Source: Symbiodinium natans
Taxonomy: Eukaryota > Sar > Dinophyceae > Suessiales > Symbiodiniaceae
Reading direction: 5' to 3'
DNA length: 64,000 nt
Assembly: GCA_905221605.1 (NCBI GenBank)
Contig: CAJNDS010002402.1
Location: 310,001-374,000 of the forward strand
Each line of letters opens with the position of its first letter. Positions within the stretch are counted from its first letter, which is position 1. The notes below the pieces were generated by a model. That model saw only the letters and a list, made by a program, of their open reading frames with translations, ran no database searches and had not been told where the DNA came from. The position numbers and the translations under genes were made by a program. Positions 54,991 to 64,000 of the stretch are shown piece by piece.

Positions 54991-56089
54991 GCCGGACTTG
55001 ACACTGGCGCTTTCACCATTGACACGCTCCCCAGAGAGGATGCCACACTCATCCTGGTGCCTTGGAGTTTCCCAAAGCCATAGTGGCGCTTGAGGATGAA
55101 CCATGATGAGCCCACAGATGCAGTAAGGTTGGTAAGGTTGGCAAGGTTGGTGTACTTGGCCCCCACGTAATATGAGAGAGCAGATGAGATCCAAGGGCTA
55201 CCGCCGCTTCCGCCGCTTCTGCCGCTTCCGCCGTTTCCGCCGACCCCGAAAAAGCCGTTTTTTCAGCAAGCGCCGGCAAGAGGTGGGAGCAACGAACGAC
55301 AGGCAGCCAAAATGCCTCGGCAGCACAGCGATGAGGGCATGGCAGCGCACGATGTTTCTAAATCCTGAGAAAAGAAAGACTCTCGGGGGGTCGGGTGCGG
55401 GGGTAGGAAATGCACGTGCAGCTTCTGGAGGGGGGGGGGCGGTTTCGTCGGGTTTGCGGCGACGGGGGTTTGTGCAGCAGGTCAGGGGGGGTATCAACAT
55501 CTAGAACAAAATTGGGCGCATCTTTGCTGGCCCTCGCCCCTGGCCGGCGAATAGCTTCATGGTGGGACATGGTGATACACCGTCGTTGCGTCATGCCCAT
55601 CACACAGCATTTGTGGTGTGCAGTAAAGCAGGCGCCTCATATCGCTTTAGTGAAGTTGGGTTAGCATCCCTGAGGTGATTCAGCGACACGACCGCGCCAG
55701 TATGGCAGTGTCCTTTGCGTTGCTTGGACTGCTTAGTCACCACACCGTTTCAGTACTGTCTTAAAAATCTTCAGCAAAGCAAAAAAGAGGGCCTGCTGGA
55801 TGATTCTGTCAGGTCCCATGTCTTTGCAGGACTGTCTGGGCCGCAGGTTGCCTTGCTGGATGCCTTTCAGGCGAAGGGGGCTGTTTGGATTTTCAGGCTG
55901 TTGGCTCATCGCTTGCCATTGGCAGGGGCCATCGTCCTCACTGGTCGAAATACGGCCGGAGGTGTGGCGTTGCTCCCACTCACCGTCGCTTACGGCACAG
56001 CCCGCTCCGCAGGGTGGCGATGACAACGCTGACACGCTGAGGTGCGCTGCGGACTTCCCACGTCTTGGAGAGTTTCGGCTGTGAACTAC
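54991..56089. other. Mostly unassigned; small tandem repeats
   Basis: About 55127-55150 holds GGTAAGGTTGGCAAGGTTGG repeats and 55197-55245 holds CGCCGCTTC repeats coding RFRRFCRFRRFRR. About 56018-56085 reads GDDNADTLRCAADFPRLGEF, a possible exon. Confidence 0.35.
55197..55245 (+). repeat. 9-bp tandem repeat (CCGCTTCYG)
   Basis: Five copies with small changes, coding Arg-Phe-Arg on the plus strand. Confidence 0.8.
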
Positions 56090-57735
56090 GCTTACAGGTA
56101 CAACTCCGTCATGTCTTTGGAGGAAGGTGACTACGAGGTGACACTAACACGACACTTTTTTTGCTTGTCGTTGCTGCCGCATGACAAAAAGGTGGTCCTC
56201 CACCAGGGCAAGAAGAAGCGTGAGGCAATGAGCTGTCGAAGGGCTTACGCCGGTAGTAAAAACATTGTACCCAAAATAGCATAGCATAGCATACCCATTC
56301 CAAGCACTTCCAAGCTTCTTCCAAGCCTCTTCCAAGCTGTTTTGCAATGATGCGCAGTACGAGTTCAGCGCGCAGCTGGGCCCCAAGCGGCGGATGTGGC
56401 TGGGCCCTTCTTTGTCAACTCCCGCAAGCTTCGGCAGCTGGGAAGGTCTAACGAGGCCTATGTCATGATTCGATGTGGCGAAGCACTCAATGCTCTGGCA
56501 GCAGTTTCGGGAGCTCTTGCAGTTTCAAGCGCTGTCACACAAGATTGTCTCCGAGCTCCTGCAATCTTAAAAAGCTACCGAAGGTGTGAATTCTGATTTC
56601 ATGGAGAACTTCAAGGAGGAGCCGGCAATCTGTCGCTGCCGTCTTGATTGTCTAGGTTGGTGGTGGAAACCAGCCTCCGATTCTTGCTAGTGCAAGCTGC
56701 AACGCGATTCTTGCTCGAACGCATCACTGTCCTCTGCGTGCCCAAGCCTTCGCAAAAGATGTGTATATCGACATGTTGAGTCTTTAGCAATGACAGCATT
56801 GAGCATGGGGACTACTAATGACTACTAAAGTCACTTACTCTCAGCCTTCGAAGGAGTTTGGCTGAGTTTGACAGGTTGCCGTTCAGGTTGGCCGTTGCCA
56901 ATGTCCAGCCATGGACCTCATGGACCACCAAAGTCTCGGCTGTGTCTCTATGGCACCGATGCCCAGCGGCAGAAGCTGAGATTTTGTGGCCGGCCTGGCC
57001 GGCGCCAAAGCGGCAACATGAAAAGCTCCCAGCTTCAACCAGGAGGTGCATCAGGTCCATTGCTTCCATTGCTTCAAGCGGTCCTTCAAGTCCTCGGCAC
57101 GAGATGGCTGCAGGAAATTCTCGGTTGTAGCAGGGTGCCGCATGCCCTTTCAAAGGACATCTTCCATGCCCTGCGGCTGCCTGACGAGCGACCCGAGCAG
57201 TTGTGCATGAACTGCGCAGTCCATGACAAGTTGCACAGAGCTCTGCAACACCTGCAGATCACGCGCCTTGAGACAGAAAGAAGAATCGAGGTACTTGCCG
57301 AGCAGTATGCGTCTGTGCGAAAGCACGTCACCACAGTGCAACGCACGACCTGTGGAGAAGTGGGAGCAGGACACTCAACCAGACACAGAAGGCCTCTGAA
57401 AGACGGCTCCGACATGCTACGGCCGTCATCACAGAAGTTCCTGGGGCGCGACGCCGAGTTCTATGGGTCATGCTGAGTTGGCAAATCTCCTGAAAATATT
57501 GGAGCTAGGCAGCTAGGTTCGAAAACTGATGTCTCAGTCTCACCCGCAAGCCATTGGGAATTCCAAGGCAGAAAACTCTTTTCCAGCACAGAAGGCAAAG
57601 ATTGGCCGTGCCAGTGAAGTGCTGGAACGGCAGGAGGCAGAAGTGCCAGAGCAACTCCGAAAAGAGTCGCAAGAACGGAATGTAAGCATAGGCAACTGGA
57701 GCTCATCCGCTCTTCCGCCCTCTTGCAGGAGCTGA
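56090..57735 (+). CDS. Coiled-coil exon candidates, unknown gene
   Basis: About 56100-56145 reads YNSVMSLEEGDYEV. About 56498-56575 reads WQQFRELLQFQALSHKIVSE followed by a stop. 56868-57476 is open and its middle is a clear coiled coil (HDKLHRALQHLQITRLETER, then RIEVLAEQYASVRKHVTTVQ). 57529-57735 reads KIGRASEVLERQEAEVPEQL. These resemble the module-type helices at 28.9-31.3 kb in composition, not in sequence. No family is assigned and the joins are unknown. Confidence 0.35.
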
Positions 57736-58413
57736 TCATCTACCCCGGTGAGCAGGCCCACTGCTCATGAATCATAGGCCCGGAAGAAGCGTTTAAACTC
57801 TGGGAGGAGAATGAGGAGCCCACTGAAAAGGCCAGTGGTCCACTGAACCCAGTCTGAGATGCGCTCGGTTGGTTTCAAAGCAGCCGAGGCTGGAGCCTGC
57901 TCATTGGTCACGAGCCCATACTTTTCTTGAAGCGCTGCCTTCCCAAAACGATCCTTTTTCGAGCAGTCCTGCTTGATTTAGGTGCTTTCATGGTGTGCGC
58001 TTCTGGTCACATTGGCTGCTTTCTGGTGAGACTTGTGGCGAGCGCTTGCCCATGCACCTTAGAGAGTGCCAGAAAGTCGAAAACATTGTCACTGAAGCTT
58101 TCAGGAAGATTAAAGACCTGTAAACACCAGTTCCGCACATTGCAACCAGTGGAATGATTGCCCTTTGATTGTGCACTCTTGGCCTCGAAGTGTGCACTCT
58201 TACGCCAGAATCACACTCGGCTTTCAAAACTGTCAATTGCAGGGCTGCAGGACCAGAGTGTGGAGATTGCGGCGTCTGCCTTGTCGCTCTTGGGACTTGT
58301 GATGCTTGGGGCATTTTGGGCTCTATGCTCTATGGGTCACAGAAGCGGAGAGCTATAGGTCCAACGAGTGCAGCGCCCCTTGCGCCCCCCTTGCGCCCCC
58401 TTGCGGACTTGGG

Positions 58414-59577
58414 ATGTCGGCTCTGTCCGAGACAGCCTCCGGGTCGCAGTCGGCAACGCCGGCGACTTCTGCAACTTCCGGACCCTCCAGACCCAAGAAG
58501 AGCATGTCTGAGCTACTGGCAAAAGTCACGTCGGATGTCCCCAGACAAAAGCTTTCAGAGAAAGATGTTGATGACTTCTTTCGTGCTGAGCTGTGGCGGC
58601 CAGAACAGAAGTCCTTTCGTGAACAGGTGCTTGACCGGGCAGCTGATCTTGCACCCTCAAGCAGTGCTGCACCACCGTCACCAGTGAGAACTCCACCAAG
58701 ACGCGGTCGGCCACCGGCAGCAGAGACCCCTCCCCCTTTGCCCCGGCCAGGGCGACCCAACCAAGGGAAAGAGGGCAAACTGAGTGCCGCCCCTCCCGTG
58801 GATCGCAAGCGTAAGAGCGAGGCGCAGCCGCCGACGAAGGCAAAGGTGGCGAAGGCTGGCTCTGCCAGCTCAGAGACCTCTCCAGTTGCCTCGCGGAGGC
58901 ACACAGTGAAGTCACCAGAGATGCCAAAGTCCATCCTCAAAAAGCCCTCCCCGAAGAATCAGAAACCCAAGAAGGCTATTGAAAAGCCAAACACATTGCA
59001 GAAGTCAACCCAGCGTCAAATCACCAAGCTGCAAGCCACGGGGGCTTTGACGCGTGTTCCGGTTGATGTCTTTGCCGAAGTGCACGTGAAGCCAGAGCCG
59101 CAGGAGAACGGAAAGCACGGACGTCCACAGAGGCGCAGGATGCCTCCACTACAAAGTTGGCGGAACGAGCGGGTGATTTACAAACGGACGGCCCGCTCTG
59201 CCGGGCCCTCCGTTGTCGCAGTCGAGCTCGACATGGCCCGGGCTCCCGATGTCCAGCTACCTGCCTTGCAACTCCCGCTGCCGGACATCGAGGCCTCGGA
59301 GTTTGCTGGCATATCCACACAAAGAATGGGCAGCAAGATCTACGCATTGCCTTGCACGGCCAGGGCAGGGCCCTGCACGATTGAGCTTTGTGGCCCAGGG
59401 CTGATTCACGTCTTGGACGGATCACTGCGGTTTGCGAAAGAGACAGACAAGCGGGAGAAGCTGGCGGATGTTGGCACCAGTATCTGTCTTAAGGATTCTG
59501 AAAGTCATTTGCTGGCTCCGGCCGATAAAGATGGCGAGGACTCAGGAGTTCGCTTCTTGTGGGTCGAGATCAGGTAA
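58414..59577 (+). CDS. Candidate centromere protein C (CENP-C/Mif2-like)
   Basis: A 387-residue ORF from ATG 58414 (MSALSETASG), in a frame that stays open 36 residues upstream. Residues 240-257 read RRRMPPLQSWRNERVIYK, matching the conserved CENP-C motif (basic residues, P-L, W-R-N-E-R, V-x-Y) that in animals and fungi docks the protein on the CENP-A nucleosome. The last 80 residues (GSKIYALPCTARAGPCTIEL, GLIHVLDGSLRF, LLAPADKDGEDSGVRFLWVE) fit the C-terminal Mif2 cupin that dimerises CENP-C. The order motif then cupin at the C-end is the family signature. The N-part is disordered and basic: a short acidic helix (SEKDVDDFFRAELW), an AT-hook-like RTPPRRGRPP, several Ser/Thr-Pro sites and SILKKPSPK. 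It is shorter than the animal homologues. The final ATCAGGTAAATG could also be read as a splice donor, so the protein may extend beyond the stop. Confidence 0.7.
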   Translation: MSALSETASGSQSATPATSATSGPSRPKKSMSELLAKVTSDVPRQKLSEKDVDDFFRAELWRPEQKSFREQVLDRAADLAPSSSAAPPSPVRTPPRRGRPPAAETPPPLPRPGRPNQGKEGKLSAAPPVDRKRKSEAQPPTKAKVAKAGSASSETSPVASRRHTVKSPEMPKSILKKPSPKNQKPKKAIEKPNTLQKSTQRQITKLQATGALTRVPVDVFAEVHVKPEPQENGKHGRPQRRRMPPLQSWRNERVIYKRTARSAGPSVVAVELDMARAPDVQLPALQLPLPDIEASEFAGISTQRMGSKIYALPCTARAGPCTIELCGPGLIHVLDGSLRFAKETDKREKLADVGTSICLKDSESHLLAPADKDGEDSGVRFLWVEIR

Positions 59578-60640
59578 ATGTACTGGTGGAAGGCCAGTGC
59601 ATTTGGGGTACTGCCTCCGTGTAGTGCTGGTATATACTGGTAGGGCTTCGCATATTGCACGGTCAATGCGCGTACAGCAGTTCAGTAGTTTCACCTTAAT
59701 GCTCCAGAGCCTCTGCGCTCATGTAGGAAATGTCGGAGATGTTTTCGTGATGGGTTGCTGCGAGACGAGGTGCGAATTTCGAGACTATGCAAAGTCTGAT
59801 GCTACAGGCTACGAGCAAGGTCGGAAGCAGCAACCGTGCACTGCCACAACAACCGTCCGTTGCCTCCTCTTCTCGCTACATAGAAAAAGCGAATCAGAGG
59901 GGCTTCGAGCTTCTTCGAGCTTCAACCTCGAAGCTGTCATCTAAGCCATCTAAGCTTGGCGTGGCTTAGCTGTGGCCTGATCTCCAGCACCCTGCGATGC
60001 CAAGGTTCACAGGTTTCACACGCAGCATTGATGTACTGTGGGCATATCATCACGCAGCAACGCAAGACTAAGTCTTCACGGCCTTGACGCCTTGAAGGCC
60101 TTGAATATTGTAGGTCTACTTAGATCCGCCGGGTCCTGTAGGCGGCACAGCATCACTCAGATCCTTGAAATTCGGAATCTGGTACACCTTGTCAAGAATT
60201 GGTGGGCTCTGTGACGTTGCCAGACAACAGCAGGCTGCTTGGGAGACGGTGTGCAACACGCCAGCAAGACACTGACGCCCGAACAAAACGCTGTTTCCAG
60301 GTCACTGGGCGTGATGGTCTCCGGTCAAGTGTACGACCTACATGTTCGTCACGTTTGCGCATGCGCATTGGGGGTCTTGGCCCTCTTACCACGGTCTCTT
60401 GCCCAGGCCAATGGTATCATCACCCCTGTGCAGGATTTGCCGGGCCCCCGGAGTCAAGAGGGATGTGCTATGACAAGTGGATGTCTGTGCCGACCTTGGG
60501 AGGTTGGGGAGCTATGGCTACCTCGAGGATGCTTCTTCTGAGGTGAGACCCCAACCTCTTTTTCATAGGGTGTGAGAGTAAGAGTCCTATGGCCATCTAT
60601 GGCCTATGTTGTTGTTCGCCGAGTTTTCTGATGTGATCAG
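59578..60640. other. No supported gene
   Basis: Short ORFs on both strands, no motif. Confidence 0.45.
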
Positions 60641-60830
60641 GTCAAAGCCCGGAAAAGTGATGTTGCAAAGGCGGTGGCAGAGCTGAAGGCGGCCGCACAG
60701 GGCGCTGACTCTTAGGGAGTCTTTGGATTGCATATGTTTGCATGTTTTGCAGGCTGCGATAGAAGCAGCCCGTGCGAGTGTGGGACTCAGCTCACATGAG
60801 CTTACGAACTCAGGAGGGGCTGATCCATGC
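60641..60830 (+). CDS. Two small helical exon candidates
   Basis: After CAG at about 60642 the frame reads VKARKSDVAKAVAELKAAAQ. After TTTTGCAG at about 60751 it reads AAIEAARASVGLSSHELTNS. Both are Ala-rich helices in the style of the other coiled-coil exons. The gene is not identified. Confidence 0.3.
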
Positions 60831-60859
60831 TATCTCGCAAGCCCATTTTTTGTGTTGCA

Positions 60860-61647
60860 TCCCATTGCCGAGGCCAAGACGTGCACACAGAAGGCCAACT
60901 GCAGAACCTTCTTGCACGGGGCCACCTCATAAAAGGGAACACTGCCGCGGCCCCATTCCCAAGCAGCTCGTGCAGTGCGTGATGGCTCCTGTTCGTCACG
61001 AGCTGGAAAACAAATCTTCAACCGAAGTATGCGCAAGTTTTTGCTGGCTTTCGCAAGCAATTAACAAGGAAATGCATAAGCAAATGGCTTTGAGGGCAGA
61101 CGCGTGTCCCCGTCATACTATCGCACACCACCCGCACACACAGACTTTAGCCGTCCAGGGGCACCTTGGCATACTTCCATCGATCTATCTATCTGCGCGT
61201 TGTGCCAAGGGTCCTTGTGTTCGAGCTTCTTTGGAATGAAGCGGCAAGTCATAGCAAGTTTAGTGGTCGCGAGAGATTGGCGAAAGATCCGCCAAGGACG
61301 TTCGCAAGCGAAAGTTATGAGGATGGACATAGGCCTCGCGGAGGTTCGCGAAAGTATCTGCGAAAGACTTTACACTTTCGACGAAGAACGTCGATTTCCT
61401 CGTGCAGGAATTTGATTGGACGGTCGTCATCTAACATGCATATTGCCTAGTGCACATGACTACTGGTGGATAGCTGCCTGGCACATAAGCTGGTTCATTA
61501 GCTCGCTCATAGTGGAAGATGTGCGCACGCGTGGGGAAGGGTTTCCGTTCACAAGGAGTCAAGGAGTGCAAGATTGTTGTTTTCTCAGCTTCGGCTGTAC
61601 TGCAGCTCAAGGCCTCGGTTGAGTGTCAAGCTATAGCATCCTTTCTC
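60860..61647. other. No supported gene
   Basis: Leader side of the epoxide hydrolase. The hydrolase frame is open from 61519. AGCTCAAG near 61608 is one base off GGCTCAAG and lies about 30 bases before the chosen ATG. Confidence 0.4.
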
Positions 61648-62988
61648 ATGGTGGAAGAGAAGTCGCCATCACCAACGCTGCCAACGCCGTTTAAGATTCA
61701 TGTTCCTGACGACGATCTGGCAGATCTGAAAGCTCGGCTTGCGAGAACCAGGATTGTGCCAGATGAGATTCTAGATCGAGATGCTGACGCATCTGGTGCC
61801 TGGGCATATGGCACGGACAGGACGGTGCTGCAAGAGTATGTGTCACATTGGCTCCACAAGTATGACTGGCGAAAGAAGGAGGCAGAGCTGAACTCGCTGC
61901 CACATTTCCGAATGGAAGTGCAGGGCCTGCAGACTCATTTTATCCATCAGCGGTCTGAAAACCGTGACGCCATTCCGCTGCTTCTCGTGCACGGTTGGCC
62001 TGGTTCCATCGTGGAGTTCCTGAAGCTCTTACCCTTGCTTGCCGAGAAGTTCCATGTGGTCGCCCCAAGCATCCCTGGCTACGGTTGGAGCGAGGCCCCC
62101 AAGCGCAGAGGTGCGGGTGCACAGTTCATGGCAGACCACATGGCCGAGCTGATGCGAAAGCTAGGCTACGACACTTATGTTGCGCAAGGCGGCGACTGGG
62201 GTGCCATCATCACCTCGCTCGTTGCGCAGCGCTTCCCGCAGAACTGTGTGGCACTTCACATAAATATGTGCGTTGCGATTCCCAGTGATTGGTACGACGT
62301 CGTCAAGGCGTTGCTTGGATTGCCGTTCTGGACTCGAGAGGAGTGGGCAGGGCTCAAAACCACAATGTATTTCCAGAAGTATGAGACAGCCTATCAGAAG
62401 CTCCATGGCACAAAGCCACAAAGCCTCGGATACGGGCTCAACGACAGTCCAGTTGGGCTTTTGGCCTGGATCCTGGAAAAGTTCCAGAGCTGGAGTGACA
62501 GTCGTGGAGGTCGCCCGGAGGCGAGTGGCCTGACCATGGACGAGATTTTAACAAATGTTATGGTATATTGGACAACCCAAAGCATCACCTCCAGCCTGAG
62601 GCTCTACTATGAGACCTTGTCTATCCACCCGCCCCCCCAAAGCGATGCAAGCGATAAGGGGCGGAGCCGCTTCAAAGGTGTCAATGTGGCTGTGCCCACC
62701 GGAGTCTTGTGGGCCCACACCGATCTGTATAAACTGCCTCGCAACATCGTAGCGCTTTGCTATAACATCCGTCAGTGGAGCACGCCTTCCAAGGGAGGAC
62801 ACTTCTTTGCTTTTGAGCAGCCGCAGATCATGGCAGCTGACATCGAACGCTTTTTCTGCAAAACGCTGGACTTTCATCATTGCAAGAAGAACGCGCCATC
62901 CCCTGGCCGGCCGGTCCGCCCTGGAAAGTACATTCTCTTGGCCGTAATGGCTGCGGGGATTATTCGAGCATTGCGCTCTCGGCTGTAG
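61648..62988 (+). CDS. Microsomal-type epoxide hydrolase (alpha/beta hydrolase with EHN domain)
   Basis: A 446-residue intron-free ORF. ATG 61648 is chosen because the EHN segment starts right after it (TPFKIHVPDDDLADLKARLA); an in-frame ATG at 61519 would add an unmatched 43 residues. Residues about 12-105 are the EHN N-terminal domain. HGWPGS (115-120) forms the oxyanion loop, D183 in GGDWG is the nucleophile, and H385 in GGHFFAFE is the base. The acid is probably D359 (WAHTDLYKLP), where animal enzymes have Glu. LRLYYE (318-322) offers a ring-opening Tyr. The enzyme adds water to epoxides, in detoxification or lipid metabolism. Unlike the animal enzyme, which has an N-terminal anchor, it ends in a hydrophobic helix followed by basic residues (YILLAVMAAGIIRALRSRL), suggesting a C-terminal membrane anchor. 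Confidence 0.93.
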   Translation: MVEEKSPSPTLPTPFKIHVPDDDLADLKARLARTRIVPDEILDRDADASGAWAYGTDRTVLQEYVSHWLHKYDWRKKEAELNSLPHFRMEVQGLQTHFIHQRSENRDAIPLLLVHGWPGSIVEFLKLLPLLAEKFHVVAPSIPGYGWSEAPKRRGAGAQFMADHMAELMRKLGYDTYVAQGGDWGAIITSLVAQRFPQNCVALHINMCVAIPSDWYDVVKALLGLPFWTREEWAGLKTTMYFQKYETAYQKLHGTKPQSLGYGLNDSPVGLLAWILEKFQSWSDSRGGRPEASGLTMDEILTNVMVYWTTQSITSSLRLYYETLSIHPPPQSDASDKGRSRFKGVNVAVPTGVLWAHTDLYKLPRNIVALCYNIRQWSTPSKGGHFFAFEQPQIMAADIERFFCKTLDFHHCKKNAPSPGRPVRPGKYILLAVMAAGIIRALRSRL

Positions 62989-63099
62989 TTGCAGTGTCAG
63001 CCCTCGTCCGTGTACTTTCCTTTGTAGCCCCAGCTGGCGGGCTTGCAACCCGTCCAAAGCCCATGAGACACGCATCAGCATATGCAGCATATGCGCACC

Positions 63100-64000
63100 C
63101 AGAAAGAAGACTCGTCCTGTTGCAGATCGGGAGGTGTGAGATCCGTCCTTGTGCCTGTGTGTCTCTGAGTGGCCAAGGATGCGGCGAGGGATGCTGCAGA
63201 GGCTGCAATGGCAATCTGCGAGGAGCAGCAGGACGGGGCTCTCTCAGAAGTCTCAAGAGAAGACCGAAGGCATCTGGCTTTACTGTAAGTAGATAAAATG
63301 AGGCTGCTTGAAATTGAGATCTTGTGTTTTTTGCAGAGGACAAGGCCTTGGAAGCCAAGGTTCATTTGACGGCCCGCTCCCGTGCTTTGCCAAACCTGTG
63401 CTCTCCAGAATTATCCCAGAATCCTCCAGCTGTTGCAGGTCTCCCGGATCAACCTCCGAATCCACGACTTCGAGTCTGCAGTTCAGGTCCGAAACCTGTG
63501 CAATGTTCAGCAAGTTTTTCCGAAGTAGCTGCATAGCAGACACCCGTCGCCAGGAGGTGCGAGAGGCACGGTAGAATGACCTCGGGATTGAGGAGGAAAG
63601 GGCACGGCCAAGCTGTGGTTTTGCTTTTGAAGGCCATCGCCATCTATCAGCAGACGGGAGAGGGCCGGAAGGAGGCAGCAGCATTCTACGAGTCGTTGGC
63701 TCTGCTAGCCATGTGACAGCACGTGACATCATGTGACCATGAGAAGCGGCAAGAAGCATGGTGGCCCGTGTTACCGAGATTTACCGAGGCTTGCAGGCGT
63801 CTGCATGGAATATGGCAACCTCAACGAGGGCCATCAAGCTGCTGACAAGGCGAGAGAAAACAGTGAAAGTTAGTTTCAAGCTCGCAGGTACCTCAAGAAC
63901 GCGTTGATGCATGAGCCATCTTTTCAGAATCTTGTCAAGGGTCGGCGCGCATTCCCCGATGTCAAAGGCCCAGGGGCTCTGGCAAAATGAAGCAGACAAG
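63100..64000 (+). CDS. Start of a helical, possibly TPR-like gene running off the window
   Basis: About 63169-63284 reads VAKDAARDAAEAAMAICEEQ with an acidic tail and a GTAAGT donor. From 63409, after CTCCAG, the frame reads NYPRILQLLQVSRINLRIHD then FESAVQ with a GT donor. About 63620-63717 reads KAIAIYQQTGEGRKEAAAFY then ESLALLAM and a stop. About 63808-63870 reads MEYGNLNEGHQAADKARENS. Paired helices with Tyr/Gly/Ala spacing resemble TPR or clathrin-type repeats, but no repeat is complete. The minus strand is also open here (63280-63759). Truncated by the window edge. Confidence 0.35.

Overview
The window looks like nuclear DNA of a dinoflagellate, most likely a Symbiodiniaceae-type alga. 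Four things point there. (1) Every gene I can recognise is on the + strand, in a one-directional array. (2) Introns that homology can pin down mostly use GC or GA instead of GT as donor, with AG before a G as acceptor. (3) There are short copies of the 3' end of the dinoflagellate spliced leader (GGCTCAAG, once TTTGGCTCAAG), two of them just upstream of intron-free ORFs. (4) Degenerate TTTAGGG-type telomere repeats and many microsatellites occur. No bacterial operon, rRNA, tRNA, CRISPR array or transposase was found.

Layout. 0-3.9 kb: nothing firm. 3.9-5.4 kb: intron-free PhyH-type 2-oxoglutarate dioxygenase. 6.4-10.5 kb: exons of an Arg/Ser-, Gly- and Pro-rich protein or proteins. 12.5-13.6 kb: exon with a RanBP2-type zinc finger. 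14.7-21.2 kb: a USP-family deubiquitinase cut into many tiny exons, with an intron-free phosphonatase-like HAD gene inside one intron. 23.3 kb: EH-domain exon, then an octanucleotide satellite. 25.5-36.6 kb: ankyrin exons followed by a run of small exons that each code one coiled-coil module. 38.2-40.1 kb: POT/PTR proton-coupled peptide transporter with one GA-AG intron. 41.1-42.8 kb: Pro/Gly/Cys-repeat protein of unknown function. 43.5-48.0 kb: unknown exons. 48.7-52.4 kb: a gene with five Tudor-like units, each split by an intron at the same place. 53-57.7 kb: scattered unknown and coiled-coil exons. 58.4-59.6 kb: a protein with a CENP-C motif and C-terminal cupin, a candidate centromere protein C. 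61.6-63.0 kb: microsomal-type epoxide hydrolase. 63.1 kb to the edge: the start of a helical, TPR-like gene.

The genes do not form one pathway. They are housekeeping-type functions (deubiquitination, peptide uptake, epoxide hydrolysis, centromere, endocytosis scaffold) mixed with lineage-specific repeat proteins. The strongest leads are the CENP-C candidate, the Tudor-like array, the coiled-coil exon array and the nested HAD gene with a spliced-leader remnant. Exon borders come from reading frames, splice signals and family motifs seen by eye, with no RNA support. Multi-exon entries give the outer span.
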